64,000 nt of DNA. It comes from an uncultured Lachnospiraceae bacterium (GTDB taxonomy: Bacteria; Bacillota; Clostridia; Lachnospirales; Lachnospiraceae). The DNA is taken from assembly GCA_900317555.1 (NCBI GenBank), contig ONHF01000009.1:1-64000 (forward strand), given 5' to 3'. The translations under genes and the position numbers were made by a program. Numbering within the stretch: position 1 is the stretch's first letter; every line of letters starts with the position of its first letter. The notes below the pieces were generated by a model. The model was not told where the DNA came from. It was given only the letters and a program-made list of their open reading frames with translations, and searched no databases. Positions 35,807 through 45,387 of this stretch are shown here, in pieces.

Positions 35807-35925
35807 CGTGGGGATTTTATCCCTGCTGTCTTTGCGCCTTTTTTACAAAGAACGCAGGCAGCGTGAACAAATTTTTCCTTGTTTCTGCCGGAAAGGCAGA
35901 AGCCGGAGACCAGAAGGAGGTAGAA
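35807..35925 (+). promoter_or_regulatory. rpsF leader with hairpin, possible S6:S18 autoregulatory site
   Basis: The untranslated leader includes a 7-bp hairpin TTCTGCC/GGCAGAA with loop GGAAA (35883-35901), then CCGGAGACC and the ribosome site. Firmicutes rpsF leaders often bind the S6:S18 complex; the CCG near the hairpin would suit this, but I could not check the consensus. Confidence 0.4.
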
Positions 35926-35929
35926 GCAC

Positions 35930-36280
35930 ATGAGCAAATACGAGTTAGCCGTTGTTGTGAATGCGCAGATTGATGATGAAGCGAGAGCTGCTGTCGTCAA
36001 TAACTGCAAAGAGCTCGTCGAAAGATTCGGCGCAGTCAATGTAGTTGTTGACTCCAGCTGGGGCAAGAAGAAGCTTGCTTACCCCATTCAGAAGATGGAC
36101 GAGGGATATTATTACTTCGTTCGTTTCGAGGCTGAAGGTTCTGCAATCGCTGAGATCGAGAGCAGAATGCGCATTATGGACAATGTCATCAGATATCTGT
36201 GCATTAAGCAGGATGCTGTTGAACAGACCACTGACAAACAGACCGCTGCTAAACAGGATGCTGCTGAGCAGAACGCTTAA
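35930..36280 (+). CDS. rpsF: ribosomal protein bS6
   Basis: A 116-residue small-subunit protein. It begins YELAVVVNAQIDDE, and has WGKKKLAYPIQKMDEGYYYFVRFE and a final NVIRYLCIK, all standard for bS6. The C-terminal 22 residues are Gln/Thr/Ala/Lys-rich and go beyond the core. AAGGAGG precedes the ATG. It is followed by ssb and rpsR in the conserved Firmicutes order. Confidence 0.97.
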   Translation: MSKYELAVVVNAQIDDEARAAVVNNCKELVERFGAVNVVVDSSWGKKKLAYPIQKMDEGYYYFVRFEAEGSAIAEIESRMRIMDNVIRYLCIKQDAVEQTTDKQTAAKQDAAEQNA

Positions 36281-36298
36281 CAGAAAGCAGAGGAATCT

Positions 36299-36778
36299 AT
36301 GAACAAAGTAGTCCTTATGGGACGTTTAACAAGAGACCCTGAGGTCAGATATTCTCAGAGTGACAACTCGATGGCAATCGCGAGGTTTTCCCTGGCGGTA
36401 GACAGAAGAAGAGGGCGCAACAGCGGAGACGGACAGCAGACAGCCGATTTCCTGAACTGCGTGGCGTTCGGCAAGCTTGGCGAGTTCGTAGAGAAGTATC
36501 TCCACAAAGGAACCAAGGTTGTTTTGTCCGGAAGAATCCAGACCGGCAGCTATACGAATAAGGATGGCGTCAAGGTTTATACCACCGATATCGTAGCCGA
36601 AGATCTGGAGTTCGCGGAGAGCAAGTCGGCACAGGCAGGCAGCCAGGATTATTCCGCAGCGCCTGCGCGTACCAGCGCGCCCGCACCTTCCGCGGCACCG
36701 TCTTCCCAGCCGCAGAGTTCCGTTGAGGGATTCATGAATATCCCTGACGGCATCGACGAGGAACTGCCATTCACATGA
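36299..36778 (+). CDS. ssb: single-stranded DNA-binding protein
   Basis: A 159-residue SSB with an OB fold (MNKVVLMGRLTRDPEVRYSQ, FLNCVAFGKLGEFVEKYL, VVLSGRIQTGSYTNKDG), a disordered Ala/Ser/Pro/Gln linker, and the acidic protein-binding tail ending in DEELPFT. The last residue is Thr where the classic tail ends in F/FF followed by nothing; the LPF core is kept. It lies 18 bases after rpsF with AGAGGAA as ribosome site. Confidence 0.97.
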   Translation: MNKVVLMGRLTRDPEVRYSQSDNSMAIARFSLAVDRRRGRNSGDGQQTADFLNCVAFGKLGEFVEKYLHKGTKVVLSGRIQTGSYTNKDGVKVYTTDIVAEDLEFAESKSAQAGSQDYSAAPARTSAPAPSAAPSSQPQSSVEGFMNIPDGIDEELPFT

Positions 36779-36834
36779 CCGCCGGGTGGTCTTTACAGAC
36801 TGCGTTTCTTAAGGAAACGGATTAGGAGGAAATC

Positions 36835-37095
36835 ATGGCTTTCAATAGAAATGATGGCGATAAGCCCTTCAGACGCAAGGGAAATTTCCACAGAAAGAGA
36901 AAAGTTTGCGTATTCTGCGGAAAGAACAGCACAATTGACTACAAGGACGCAGCTACACTGCGTAAGTACATCTCCGAGGGAGGAAAGATCCTTCCCAGAA
37001 GAATTACAGGCACATGCGCTACACATCAGAGAGCTCTTACCGTAGCGGTTAAGAGAGCGCGTCACCTCGCAATTCTTCCTTATGCGGAGAAGTAA
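36835..37095 (+). CDS. rpsR: ribosomal protein bS18
   Basis: An 86-residue small-subunit protein with the family core [46 protein letters not shown] split over its length. The N-terminal 20 residues are basic. Two cysteines at VCVFC suggest the zinc-associated form. TAGGAGG precedes the ATG. A strong terminator follows at 37114-37166. Confidence 0.97.
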   Translation: MAFNRNDGDKPFRRKGNFHRKRKVCVFCGKNSTIDYKDAATLRKYISEGGKILPRRITGTCATHQRALTVAVKRARHLAILPYAEK

Positions 37096-37113
37096 TTTTT
37101 AAAGAGCTGCATC

Positions 37114-37166
37114 GGGGCTGCCACACAGGATGATTTTGTTTCATTCTGTGCGGCAGCCCCTGTTTT
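37114..37166 (+). terminator. terminator of rpsF-ssb-rpsR operon
   Basis: A 20-base arm (37114-37133) pairs with 37141-37160 with one mismatch and one G-T pair, loop TTTTGTT, then TGTTTT. Confidence 0.9.
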
Positions 37167-37323
37167 ATGCTCGTTTTTCGGGAGATAGGGACTTTTCCTG
37201 ACCCGTATGTTATAATTAATCTGATTGTTTTTACTCTTTTCCGCAGAATATGATAGCCCGCGGAGAAGAAGACGGGCGACCTGTGCGTGGAAGCGCGCGG
37301 ATGCCGACAGGCAGAGGAAAACG

Positions 37324-39369
37324 ATGAAAAAGCGAGTCAAGATCAAGGGAAAGCTCTCCGGATATTTCAACGCTCCGCTCCGGCTGGGACTTTTTATGGT
37401 TCTGGCCAATATTCTGATTTACTTTATCAGCTGGCCGGCGGGCATTGTCCTTACTGTATTTCTGGTTATTTATTTCGCGGTCACCGTATCGCAGCTTTTG
37501 AACAGCAGGGTTCTGCTGCTCAACGAGATGGTCAGTTTTGCCACTGAATACGGACAGGTGCAGAAAAAGCTCCTCAAGGAGCTGGATCTGCCCTATGCTA
37601 TCCTCGATGATACGGGGCGTGTTATCTGGATCAACCAGGCATTTGACCGGGTTGTTCACGGGGAGAAGATCCTGCGCAAACCGGTCAGTTCGGTTTTCCC
37701 GTCCATCACGAAGGATTCCCTTCCCGCGACGGACGAGGACGTGAAGCTGCAGGTTGACTACGAGAGCAGCAACTACCGGGTTGAGATGAAGCGTATCCCG
37801 CTCGACCAGATGGAGGAAGACAGTGACATTGTCGAGGCGGCCGGCTACGAGGACGCCCTGATCGCGCTGTATCTGTTCGACGAAACGGCGGTCCGGCTGG
37901 CAATTCAGGAAGTGGATGACCAGAGCGTTGTCATCGGCTTCATCTACATGGACAATTACGAAGAAGCGCTTGACAGCGTGGAAGATGTCCGCCGTTCGCT
38001 CCTGACTGCCCTGATCGACCGTAAGGTCAACAAATATATTTCTTCGATCGACGGCATCTGCAGCAAGATCGAGAAGGACAAGTACCTGATCATCCTGCGG
38101 AAGAAGTCGCTGCGACAGCTGCAGGAGGCGCATTTCGAGCTCCTTTCCGACGTCAAAACAGTGAACATCGGCAACGAAATGGCGATCACGCTCAGCATCG
38201 GCATCGGTATGGACGGGCTGACCTACGCGCAGAATTATGAGTTCGCGCGCAACGCGATTGACCTTGCGCTCGGAAGAGGCGGAGATCAGGCGGTCATCAA
38301 GATGCCCGACAACATCATTTACTACGGCGGCAAGACCCAGCAGGTCGAAAAGAGCACCCGTGTCAAGGCAAGAGTCAAGGCGCAGGCGATGAAGGAAATC
38401 ATCTCGGCCAAGGATACGGTGTTTATTATGGGACACCGGATCGGGGATATCGATTGTTTTGGCGCGGCAGTCGGCGTCTTCCGGATATCAACAACACTTG
38501 GCAGAGAAGCGCATATCGTGCTGAACGATATTTCGACCTCACTGGCGCCGATTGTGGATCTGTTCCGGAATAATCCGGAGTATCCGCCGGATATGTTTTA
38601 CACCAGCGCGCAGGCGGTCGAGAAGGTTACGGACAACTCGTCGCTTGTCGTCGTGGATGTCAATAAACCGAGCATTACGGAATGTCCGGAGCTGCTGCGG
38701 CTGTGCAAGTCGATCATTGTGCTGGACCATCACAGGCAGGGAACCGAAACGATCGAGAACGCGACGCTTTCCTACATTGAGGCGTATGCTTCCTCAACCT
38801 GCGAGATGGTTTCCGAGATTCTGCAGTACATTGACGACAATATCAAGATCCGGCAGGAAGAGGCTGACGCTCTGTATGCGGGCATCGTCATTGACACAAA
38901 CAATTTTCAGAGCAAAACAGGTGTGCGTACCTTCGAGGCTGCCGCTTTTCTTCGAAGATGCGGCACGGATGTCACAAGGGTACGCAAGCTCTTCCGCGAG
39001 GACGCACTTGAGTACAAGGCCAAGGCGGACGCGGTTTCACAGGCGGAGATCTACAGGAATACCTACGCGATCTCGATCTGTCCCGGGCAGGGCATTCAGA
39101 GCCCGACAATTGTCGGCGCGCAGGCAGCCAACGAGCTGCTGAATATTAAAGGGGTCAAGGCAAGCTTTGTTTTGACCGAATATCAGAATCAGATTTTCAT
39201 CTCCGCGCGTTCGATCGACGAAGTGAACGTGCAGATTGTCATGGAGCATCTGGGCGGAGGCGGTCACATGAATATCGCGGGCTGTCAGATGCAGGATGTG
39301 ACGCTTGCAGAAGCAATCGGTGTCTTGAAGCATACGATTGATACGATGATCAGCGACGGAGAACTGTAG
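37324..39369 (+). CDS. gdpP: c-di-AMP phosphodiesterase GdpP
   Basis: A 681-residue membrane enzyme that hydrolyses c-di-AMP. Two membrane segments lie at about residues 20-55, followed by a PAS-like region (LPYAILDDTGRVIWINQAF), a degenerate GGDEF domain (SIGIGMDGL), then DHH (MGHRIGDIDCFGAAVG, VVDVNKP, DHHRQG) and DHHA1 with GGGGHMNIAG. I chose the ATG at 37324, which has AGAGGAAAA upstream. It is followed by rplI and dnaB, the usual Firmicutes neighbours. Confidence 0.95.
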   Translation: MKKRVKIKGKLSGYFNAPLRLGLFMVLANILIYFISWPAGIVLTVFLVIYFAVTVSQLLNSRVLLLNEMVSFATEYGQVQKKLLKELDLPYAILDDTGRVIWINQAFDRVVHGEKILRKPVSSVFPSITKDSLPATDEDVKLQVDYESSNYRVEMKRIPLDQMEEDSDIVEAAGYEDALIALYLFDETAVRLAIQEVDDQSVVIGFIYMDNYEEALDSVEDVRRSLLTALIDRKVNKYISSIDGICSKIEKDKYLIILRKKSLRQLQEAHFELLSDVKTVNIGNEMAITLSIGIGMDGLTYAQNYEFARNAIDLALGRGGDQAVIKMPDNIIYYGGKTQQVEKSTRVKARVKAQAMKEIISAKDTVFIMGHRIGDIDCFGAAVGVFRISTTLGREAHIVLNDISTSLAPIVDLFRNNPEYPPDMFYTSAQAVEKVTDNSSLVVVDVNKPSITECPELLRLCKSIIVLDHHRQGTETIENATLSYIEAYASSTCEMVSEILQYIDDNIKIRQEEADALYAGIVIDTNNFQSKTGVRTFEAAAFLRRCGTDVTRVRKLFREDALEYKAKADAVSQAEIYRNTYAISICPGQGIQSPTIVGAQAANELLNIKGVKASFVLTEYQNQIFISARSIDEVNVQIVMEHLGGGGHMNIAGCQMQDVTLAEAIGVLKHTIDTMISDGEL

Positions 39370-39417
39370 ACAAGGAGCGCCGCACGGCGCGTTATCACAA
39401 CAGAAGGAGTAAACCCC

Positions 39418-39864
39418 ATGAAAGTAATCTTATTGCAGGATGTAAAGTCACTTGGCAAGAAAGGCCAGATTGTCAATGTCAGCGACGGGTATGCCCGCAA
39501 CTTCGTCCTTCCCAAAGGAGTCGGCGTGGAAGCCAACGAGAAGAACAAGAACGATCTGAAGCTGCAGAAGATGCATGAAGACAAGATCGCGGCACAGAAG
39601 CTGCAGGAAGCAAAGGATCTTGCGCAGAAGCTCGAAGGCTGCAAGATCGAGGTAAAGCTCAAGGCAGGCGAGAACGGCAGCGTCTTCGGATCGGTCGCAT
39701 CCAAGGAAATTGCGGAGGCAGCCGGCCGGCAGTACGGTCTGGAACTGGACAAGAAGAAAATTGTGCTTCCTGATCCGATCCGCACGTTCGGCATGCATGA
39801 GGTGCCGATCAAACTGCATCCGGAAGTAACCGGAACGCTGTATGTTCTTGTAAAGGAACTGTAA
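39418..39864 (+). CDS. rplI: ribosomal protein bL9
   Basis: A 148-residue large-subunit protein with the standard N-terminal domain ([33 protein letters not shown] in parts), a long connecting helix, and the C-terminal domain ([34 protein letters not shown]). AGAAGGAGT lies upstream. The stop codon overlaps the dnaB ATG by one base. Confidence 0.97.
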   Translation: MKVILLQDVKSLGKKGQIVNVSDGYARNFVLPKGVGVEANEKNKNDLKLQKMHEDKIAAQKLQEAKDLAQKLEGCKIEVKLKAGENGSVFGSVASKEIAEAAGRQYGLELDKKKIVLPDPIRTFGMHEVPIKLHPEVTGTLYVLVKEL

Positions 39865-41228
39865 TGGCTGATGAACAGATAACCAGAGTCATGCCTTTCG
39901 ACGCCGAAGCCGAGATGTCCGTCATCGGTTCGATGCTGATGGATGAAAAGGCGATCGGCGACGCGATGGAATACGTGACCGCGGATGACTTTTACATGAA
40001 GCAGTACGGCCTGATGTTTCAGGCGATTGTCGAGCTGGACCAGGCCGGCATGGCAGCGGACCCTGTGACCGTGCAGTCGAAGCTGCGCGAGAAGAATCTG
40101 CCGCCGGAAACGTACAGCTCCGAGGCGCTTGCCGCGATTATCGCGCAGGTGCCGACGTCGGTCAACGTCGTTTCCTACGCAAAGACGGTCGCGGACTATT
40201 CGCTCCGGCGCCAGCTGATCAGGATGTCGGAAGGACTTGCCGCGGACGGTTATCAGCATGAGCTTGCAACGGACGCTCTTCTTGAGAAGGCCGAGAGCGA
40301 GGCGTTTCATCTTTCGCAGAGCCGGATGTCATCGGATTTTGTCAGCATTCAGCAGGTCGTGCGCAGTGCCATGCACAAGCTCGAGGATGCGGCCAGAACG
40401 AGAGGAAACGTGACCGGAATTGCGTCCGGTTTCACCGATCTCGACAACATGACGACCGGTTTCCAGAATTCGGATTTTGTGCTGATCGCGGCGAGGCCTT
40501 CGATGGGCAAAACAGCACTGACCCTCAACATCGCCGAAAACGTAGCTGTGCGCCAGCATAAGCATGTGGCAATCTTCTCGCTCGAAATGTCGAGGGAGCA
40601 GCTGATTAACCGTGTTTTGTCGATGAATTCGCATGTTGACTCTCAGAAGATGCGAACCGGACAGCTGGAGGAAGCGGACTGGTCCAATCTGATTGAAAGC
40701 GCGGATGTCATCTCCAGAAGCGGTCTGATTCTCGACGAAACGCCGGCAATCACGGTCGCGGAAATGCGCTCGAAGTGCCGGCGGTTCAAGAAGGATTTCG
40801 GGCTGGATCTTGTCATGATCGACTACCTGCAGCTGATGTCGGGGAGCGGCGCGAGAAACAACGACTCGAGACAGCAGGAGGTTTCGGAGATTTCAAGATC
40901 GCTCAAGGCACTCGCGAGAGAGCTGAATGTTCCGGTGATCTGTCTGTCGCAGCTTTCACGTGCGGTTGAATCCAGAACGGACAAACGCCCGATGCTGTCC
41001 GATCTTCGTGAATCCGGCGCAATCGAGCAGGATGCCGACGTCGTTATGTTTATCTACCGCGACGACTATTACCATCCGGAATCCGCGGACAAGGGCATTT
41101 CGGAGATTATCATCGCAAAACAGCGAAACGGCCCGGTCGGCACAGTAAAGCTCAAGTGGATTCCGGAACTTACCAAGTTCGCGAACCTTGCCGGCGCAGC
41201 GCCGCAGGAACGCGGGATTCAGGATTGA
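39864..41228 (+). CDS. dnaB: replicative DNA helicase
   Basis: A 454-residue hexameric helicase. The N-terminal domain starts MPFDAEAEMSVIGSML. The RecA-like motor has Walker A ARPSMGKTAL, the DnaB-specific FSLEMSREQL, Walker B LVMIDYLQLM, and the arginine finger region SQLSRAVESR and LSDLRESGAIEQDAD. It has no intein. It begins at the last base of rplI, so the two are coupled. The gene after it starts 48 bases downstream. Confidence 0.97.
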   Translation: MADEQITRVMPFDAEAEMSVIGSMLMDEKAIGDAMEYVTADDFYMKQYGLMFQAIVELDQAGMAADPVTVQSKLREKNLPPETYSSEALAAIIAQVPTSVNVVSYAKTVADYSLRRQLIRMSEGLAADGYQHELATDALLEKAESEAFHLSQSRMSSDFVSIQQVVRSAMHKLEDAARTRGNVTGIASGFTDLDNMTTGFQNSDFVLIAARPSMGKTALTLNIAENVAVRQHKHVAIFSLEMSREQLINRVLSMNSHVDSQKMRTGQLEEADWSNLIESADVISRSGLILDETPAITVAEMRSKCRRFKKDFGLDLVMIDYLQLMSGSGARNNDSRQQEVSEISRSLKALARELNVPVICLSQLSRAVESRTDKRPMLSDLRESGAIEQDADVVMFIYRDDYYHPESADKGISEIIIAKQRNGPVGTVKLKWIPELTKFANLAGAAPQERGIQD

Positions 41229-41276
41229 TAGTCTGCCTTTCCGGCAGGATCGAACAGGCGCTCCGCGCACAAATAT

Positions 41277-43256
41277 ATGAATAATAAAATGATGGAACAT
41301 AAAGCCGGAGAAACTGCGGGGGCGGAAACGTCTTCGAAGACGGCTTTTGATAAGCCTATTCAAGGCGAAGCCGCCCGGCAGGAATACGACAAATCGGAAA
41401 ATGATAAAGCCCGGAAGATGATCTTCGGGGGCGATGACCGGCGGGACGGCAAACACGCTTACCGGAAATCGGGGCATCTGCTGCACCGCGTCTTTCATGT
41501 TCTGACGAAAAGACAGAAGCGGGTCATGGTGATCCTGTTCGCGATGATGGTGGTGGGCGCTGCGCTTGAAACGATCGGAACTTCTCTTATTCTGCCCCTG
41601 ATTACGGCGGCGACCAGCCCGGAATCTGTTTCCGGCAACAAGTACATGCGCATGATCAGCGAACACTGGCATCTTGAGAGTGTCAACCAGTTCCTGATTC
41701 TGATTATTATTGCGCTGATTATTGTTTTTATCGCGAAAAATCTGTACCTGTTCTTTATGTATTATGCACAGTACCGGTTTGTCTATAATGGCCAGTACAA
41801 TACTTCCAGAGTGCTGTTTAAGGAAATTCTGCACAGACCGTACGAATTCTTTCTGGATGCCAGCACACCTCTTGTCATTCAGCACATTGTCAGCGATGTC
41901 AACGGTACCTACAACCTGATTCTGACCTATCTGCAGCTGTTTACGGAGCTGATTGTTTTTGTTTTCCTGATTGCGCTTTCTCTCGCGGTCAGCCCGGTCA
42001 TGACGCTGATGATGGGATTTTTCATCGGCCTTGTGCTTCTGATTAACCGGAAGTTTTTCAGTCCGATGCTGCGGCGTTTCGGTCAGGAGGTCAAGGACAA
42101 TCAGGCGCTGCAGACGAAATGGCTCCTGCAGTCCATGAACGGCATCAAGGAGACGAAGGTGCTGAACAAGGAGCATTATTTTGCCTCCCAGTTTGAAATC
42201 AGTGCCGGCAGACTCAACCAGATCCAGCAGATGCAGCAGACATTCTCGAATGTGCCAAGACTCAGTATCGAAACCGTTATGATCGTCGGGATACTCGCAA
42301 TGCTGGGCATATTTCTCGGAAGCGGCAGCGAGTCGGGGACCGGCAGTATGATCGGGCAGGTCGGCGTGCTCGCGATGGTTGCAGTCCGGATTATGCCGAG
42401 CGCGAACCGCGTTGTTTCGTGCCTGAACAACATTTCGTATTATGAGCCGGCCTTTCTCGATGTCGAAGACATTATTCAGCATGCGCACACGCTCGAGAAG
42501 GAAAAACATTACGAGAACGAAGAAAACGCCGAGCCGATCCGTTTTACGAAAGAAGTGAAGCTCGAGGATATCACTTATCATTATCCCGGGAAGGAAGACG
42601 TGGATATCTTAAAGAACGCGTCGCTCATAATTCCGAAGGGAAAATCGATCGGTCTGGTCGGGCCTTCCGGCGCCGGGAAATCCACGACGGTTGATCTGAT
42701 TCTGGGGCTCCTCGCGCCGCAGGCGGGAAAGATCACGGTTGACGGGGAAGATATCAGAAACAATCTTTCCGGCTGGTATAAGGATATCGGTTATGTGCCG
42801 CAGCTTATGTACATGCTGGATGATACAATCAGGCGCAATGTCGCCTATGGCGTTCCGGACGATCAGATAGATGATGAGAAGGTCTGGAAAGCACTGAAAC
42901 AAGCCCAGATTGACGGTTTTGTCCGCAGCCAGAAGTACGGCCTGGACTCCGGAATCGGAGAGAGAGGCGTGCGGATTTCGGGTGGCCAGCGGCAGAGAAT
43001 CGGTATTGCGAGAGCTTTGTACAATGATCCTGAAATCATGATCTTTGACGAGGCGACGTCTGCGCTTGACAATGATACAGAGACTGCCATCATGGAAGCC
43101 ATTGAGGCTCTGCATGGCAAGAAAACGCTGATTATCGTGGCTCACAGGCTGACGACCATCCAGAACTGCGATTATGTATACCGCGTCGATCATCAGGGCT
43201 TTACGCTGCAGGAAGAACTGGGACGCGGCCAGCCGCTGCGCGGACAGGCGGATTGA
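41277..43256 (+). CDS. ABC transporter, PglK/MsbA-like lipid-linked glycan flippase candidate
   Basis: A 659-residue half-transporter with fused membrane and ATPase parts. The first 75 residues are charged. About six membrane segments occupy 85-370, and the ATPase has Walker A GPSGAGKST, signature ISGGQRQRIGIARAL, Walker B IMIFDEATSALD and switch AHRLTT. The membrane half resembles PglK and related exporters (ETKVLNKEHYF). The next gene encodes a large DUF6056 membrane protein. A role in flipping the lipid-linked repeat unit from the cluster at 19322-29208 is an inference, since that cluster has no Wzx. No strong ribosome site precedes the ATG. Confidence 0.85.
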   Translation: MNNKMMEHKAGETAGAETSSKTAFDKPIQGEAARQEYDKSENDKARKMIFGGDDRRDGKHAYRKSGHLLHRVFHVLTKRQKRVMVILFAMMVVGAALETIGTSLILPLITAATSPESVSGNKYMRMISEHWHLESVNQFLILIIIALIIVFIAKNLYLFFMYYAQYRFVYNGQYNTSRVLFKEILHRPYEFFLDASTPLVIQHIVSDVNGTYNLILTYLQLFTELIVFVFLIALSLAVSPVMTLMMGFFIGLVLLINRKFFSPMLRRFGQEVKDNQALQTKWLLQSMNGIKETKVLNKEHYFASQFEISAGRLNQIQQMQQTFSNVPRLSIETVMIVGILAMLGIFLGSGSESGTGSMIGQVGVLAMVAVRIMPSANRVVSCLNNISYYEPAFLDVEDIIQHAHTLEKEKHYENEENAEPIRFTKEVKLEDITYHYPGKEDVDILKNASLIIPKGKSIGLVGPSGAGKSTTVDLILGLLAPQAGKITVDGEDIRNNLSGWYKDIGYVPQLMYMLDDTIRRNVAYGVPDDQIDDEKVWKALKQAQIDGFVRSQKYGLDSGIGERGVRISGGQRQRIGIARALYNDPEIMIFDEATSALDNDTETAIMEAIEALHGKKTLIIVAHRLTTIQNCDYVYRVDHQGFTLQEELGRGQPLRGQAD

Positions 43257-43269
43257 AAGGACAAATGCA

Positions 43270-44781
43270 ATGAAGCTGCGGAATCCGAAGAAGACAGCCA
43301 TGTATCTGATCGCGCTGTTTTCATTTGTGGCGATTTTCATATTCAACTATTTCACGCCATTTCTTTCTGACGATTACGGCTACGCCGCGCAGGCGCGGAC
43401 CGCGCGGGGGCTTACGGATCTGATCGCGCAGGAATATCACCAGTATATGACATGGATCGGACGGTCGGTTGCGCACCTGATTCTGCGGATTTCCCTGAGA
43501 CTCCCTCTGATCCTGTTCAAAACAGCAAACAGCATCGTTTTCGTGCTTCTCTCGTTCCTGATTTATTTGCAGATACCGCACCGCAAAAAGTACGATCCCA
43601 TCGTCTTTCTGCTGATCCAGTTGAGCCTGTGGCTGTTTACTGTTGATTTCCGTCAGACCGTTCTGTGGCAGACCGGTGCGTGCAACTATCTCTGGACGAC
43701 AACGATCATTCTTGCCATGATGACAACGATGCACCGTTTACGCCGAGCCAACGGCACGTCTGGCGGCGCGCCTGTCAGCGCGCCGCAGCGGAAGGGCTGG
43801 CGCGGACTGCTCCTTCTGATTCTGCTGTTCGTGTTTGGCGTTGTCGCGGGCTGGTGCAGCGAAAATACATCCGGCGCATGCCTCGTCTACATCCTTCTGC
43901 TTGTCATTGATGAAAGAGTAAATGAAAAGAGATGGTTCGCGGAAGGCATCGCAGGCGCTTTAGGAACACTGACAGGGCTGTTGTTTATGGTGCTCGCGCC
44001 GGGCAACGCGCTTCGCGCGCAGGTGAGGGAAAAGGGCAATTATACAGGCCTTCTCGGACTTGCTTCCCGCTTTCAGAAGGTAACGCTGATTGTCTGCCAG
44101 TATTTCTTTGTGCTGCTGTGTGTCGCCGGGATTCTGCTGATTGTCATTCATCTGCTTATGCGGAAAGAGGAACGCAGAGCGCGCCTTCGGCTGATTCGGC
44201 GGCCGCTGGTTTTTCTGTTTCTGTTCCTGATCACCGCATACGCGCTGATTCTGACAGAGCCGACGCAGCCGCGCGCGTATTTCGGCGCGGGTATCTTCCT
44301 GATCATTGCGGTGATATCTCTTATCCGCATTGCGTTAAATCTGGAAATCAGAACCGATCAGGCCATAGGCGTACGAACAGTGATGTATTCGATTCTGCTG
44401 GTGCTGTCTTTATATTTTGTCTTTATGTATTTCCGGTGCGGCGCTTCAAATGTGCGGATCTACCGTGACTGGAAAGAGCGCGCAGACTACATTGAGAAGC
44501 AGATTGCGGAAGGAAACGACGACATTACTGTCGCGCAGGTCCACAAGGACTTTTATAACGATTATTCTGCGCTGCCGGAGATGGAGCTGACGGAAGACCC
44601 AGACTACTGGACCAACGTCGGTTATGAAGAGTATTATGGCGTGAGCAGTATCCGTGCGATTCCGTATGATGACTGGGCGGTCGCGAACGGGCTGGAGACG
44701 CAGGAGGAAGCCGATTATTCGAAGAAGATGGAGGAGACACCGGCTGCGCCGTTTATCAATCCGGTGGTGCCGGGGTACTAG
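43270..44781 (+). CDS. DUF6056 family polytopic membrane protein
   Basis: A 503-residue membrane protein with about ten to eleven hydrophobic segments. The first external loop has FLSDDYGYAAQARTARG and YMTWIGRSVAH, and an HTTG-free loop QTVLWQTGACNYLWT follows, the pattern of DUF6056 proteins, which look like membrane glycosyltransferases of the GT-C kind. The C-terminal 110 residues are soluble and Tyr/Asp/Glu-rich. AAAGGA lies 7 bases before ATG 43270; an earlier in-frame ATG would lie inside the ABC gene. It may add sugars outside the membrane. Confidence 0.75.
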   Translation: MKLRNPKKTAMYLIALFSFVAIFIFNYFTPFLSDDYGYAAQARTARGLTDLIAQEYHQYMTWIGRSVAHLILRISLRLPLILFKTANSIVFVLLSFLIYLQIPHRKKYDPIVFLLIQLSLWLFTVDFRQTVLWQTGACNYLWTTTIILAMMTTMHRLRRANGTSGGAPVSAPQRKGWRGLLLLILLFVFGVVAGWCSENTSGACLVYILLLVIDERVNEKRWFAEGIAGALGTLTGLLFMVLAPGNALRAQVREKGNYTGLLGLASRFQKVTLIVCQYFFVLLCVAGILLIVIHLLMRKEERRARLRLIRRPLVFLFLFLITAYALILTEPTQPRAYFGAGIFLIIAVISLIRIALNLEIRTDQAIGVRTVMYSILLVLSLYFVFMYFRCGASNVRIYRDWKERADYIEKQIAEGNDDITVAQVHKDFYNDYSALPEMELTEDPDYWTNVGYEEYYGVSSIRAIPYDDWAVANGLETQEEADYSKKMEETPAAPFINPVVPGY

Positions 44782-44787
44782 TCTCCA

Positions 44788-44934
44788 TGCAATATGCGAA
44801 GCACTATTGCATGAAGACAAACGAAGTCCCCACTGCAATATGCGAAGCACTATTGCATGAAGACAAACGAAGTTCCCACTGCAATATGCGAAGCACTATT
44901 GCATGAAGACAAACAAAAGTCCCCACTGCAAGAC
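44788..44934. repeat. three-copy 46-bp tandem repeat with TGCAATA hairpins
   Basis: TGCAATATGCGAAGCACTAT recurs at 44788, 44834 and 44880, exactly 46 bp apart, and a fourth partial copy starts at 44927. Each unit holds TGCAATA/TATTGCA around a 10-base loop. The units are nearly identical and directly follow the DUF6056 gene. Confidence 0.92.
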
Positions 44935-44943
44935 TTCACAGAG

Positions 44944-44987
44944 AAACCCCTGTCATGAGCAGCAACTGCTGCTCATGACAGGGGTTT
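44944..44987. terminator. bidirectional terminator between DUF6056 and ferredoxin genes
   Basis: A perfect 21-bp stem (44944-44964 with 44967-44987) with a two-base centre. Ends AAACCCC/GGGGTTT give a short T-run on each strand, fitting the convergent genes on both sides. Confidence 0.88.
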
Positions 44988-45020
44988 CATCAAATCTGTC
45001 TGTATAATCCGGCGTGAGGA

Positions 45021-45191
45021 TTAAGCCTCGGAAATAGCGCCAACAGGGCACTGTGCTTCGCAAGCGCCGCAGTCGATGCACTTGTCAGCATCGATTTCGT
45101 AGTGAGAATCACCCTGAGAAATAGCCTCAACGGGGCACTGTGCTGCGCAGGAACCGCAGGAAATGCAGGAATCACTGATCTGTCTAGGCAT
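45021..45191 (-). CDS. 2[4Fe-4S] ferredoxin
   Basis: A 56-residue clostridial ferredoxin with two cluster motifs, CISCGSCAAQCP and CIDCGACEAQCP. It carries low-potential electrons between enzymes such as pyruvate:ferredoxin oxidoreductase and hydrogenase. I chose the ATG at 45191, which has GGAGGA upstream. It lies downstream of the PFOR gene in the same direction, but a terminator hairpin at 45273-45305 stands between, so it likely has its own promoter. Confidence 0.96.
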   Translation of the reverse strand: MPRQISDSCISCGSCAAQCPVEAISQGDSHYEIDADKCIDCGACEAQCPVGAISEA

Positions 45192-45272
45192 TGTAGAATC
45201 CTCCTTCAATACATAAATATCGTTATAAAAATGACATCCACGCAAGCCGCATGGAACTGTCTCCTATAATAT

Positions 45273-45305
45273 CTGAGCACAGGCGCTCAAAGCACCTGTG
45301 CTCAG
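45273..45305 (-). terminator. hairpin downstream of pyruvate:ferredoxin oxidoreductase gene
   Basis: CTGAGCACAGG (45273-45283) and CCTGTGCTCAG (45295-45305) form a perfect 11-bp stem with an 11-base loop. On the minus strand it is followed by ATATTAT. It can end or trim the PFOR transcript. Confidence 0.75.
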
Positions 45306-45387
45306 AACAGTTACATATTACAACCCGAAGTGTGAGTTAGACAATGCTAATTTTAGCCTTGTCATTGCTGCCGGCAGCGGCTGAAAA

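Noticed and set aside
44788-44934. Repeat array considered as CRISPR.
   Set aside because: The 46-bp units are directly adjacent without variable spacers, and no cas genes are present.
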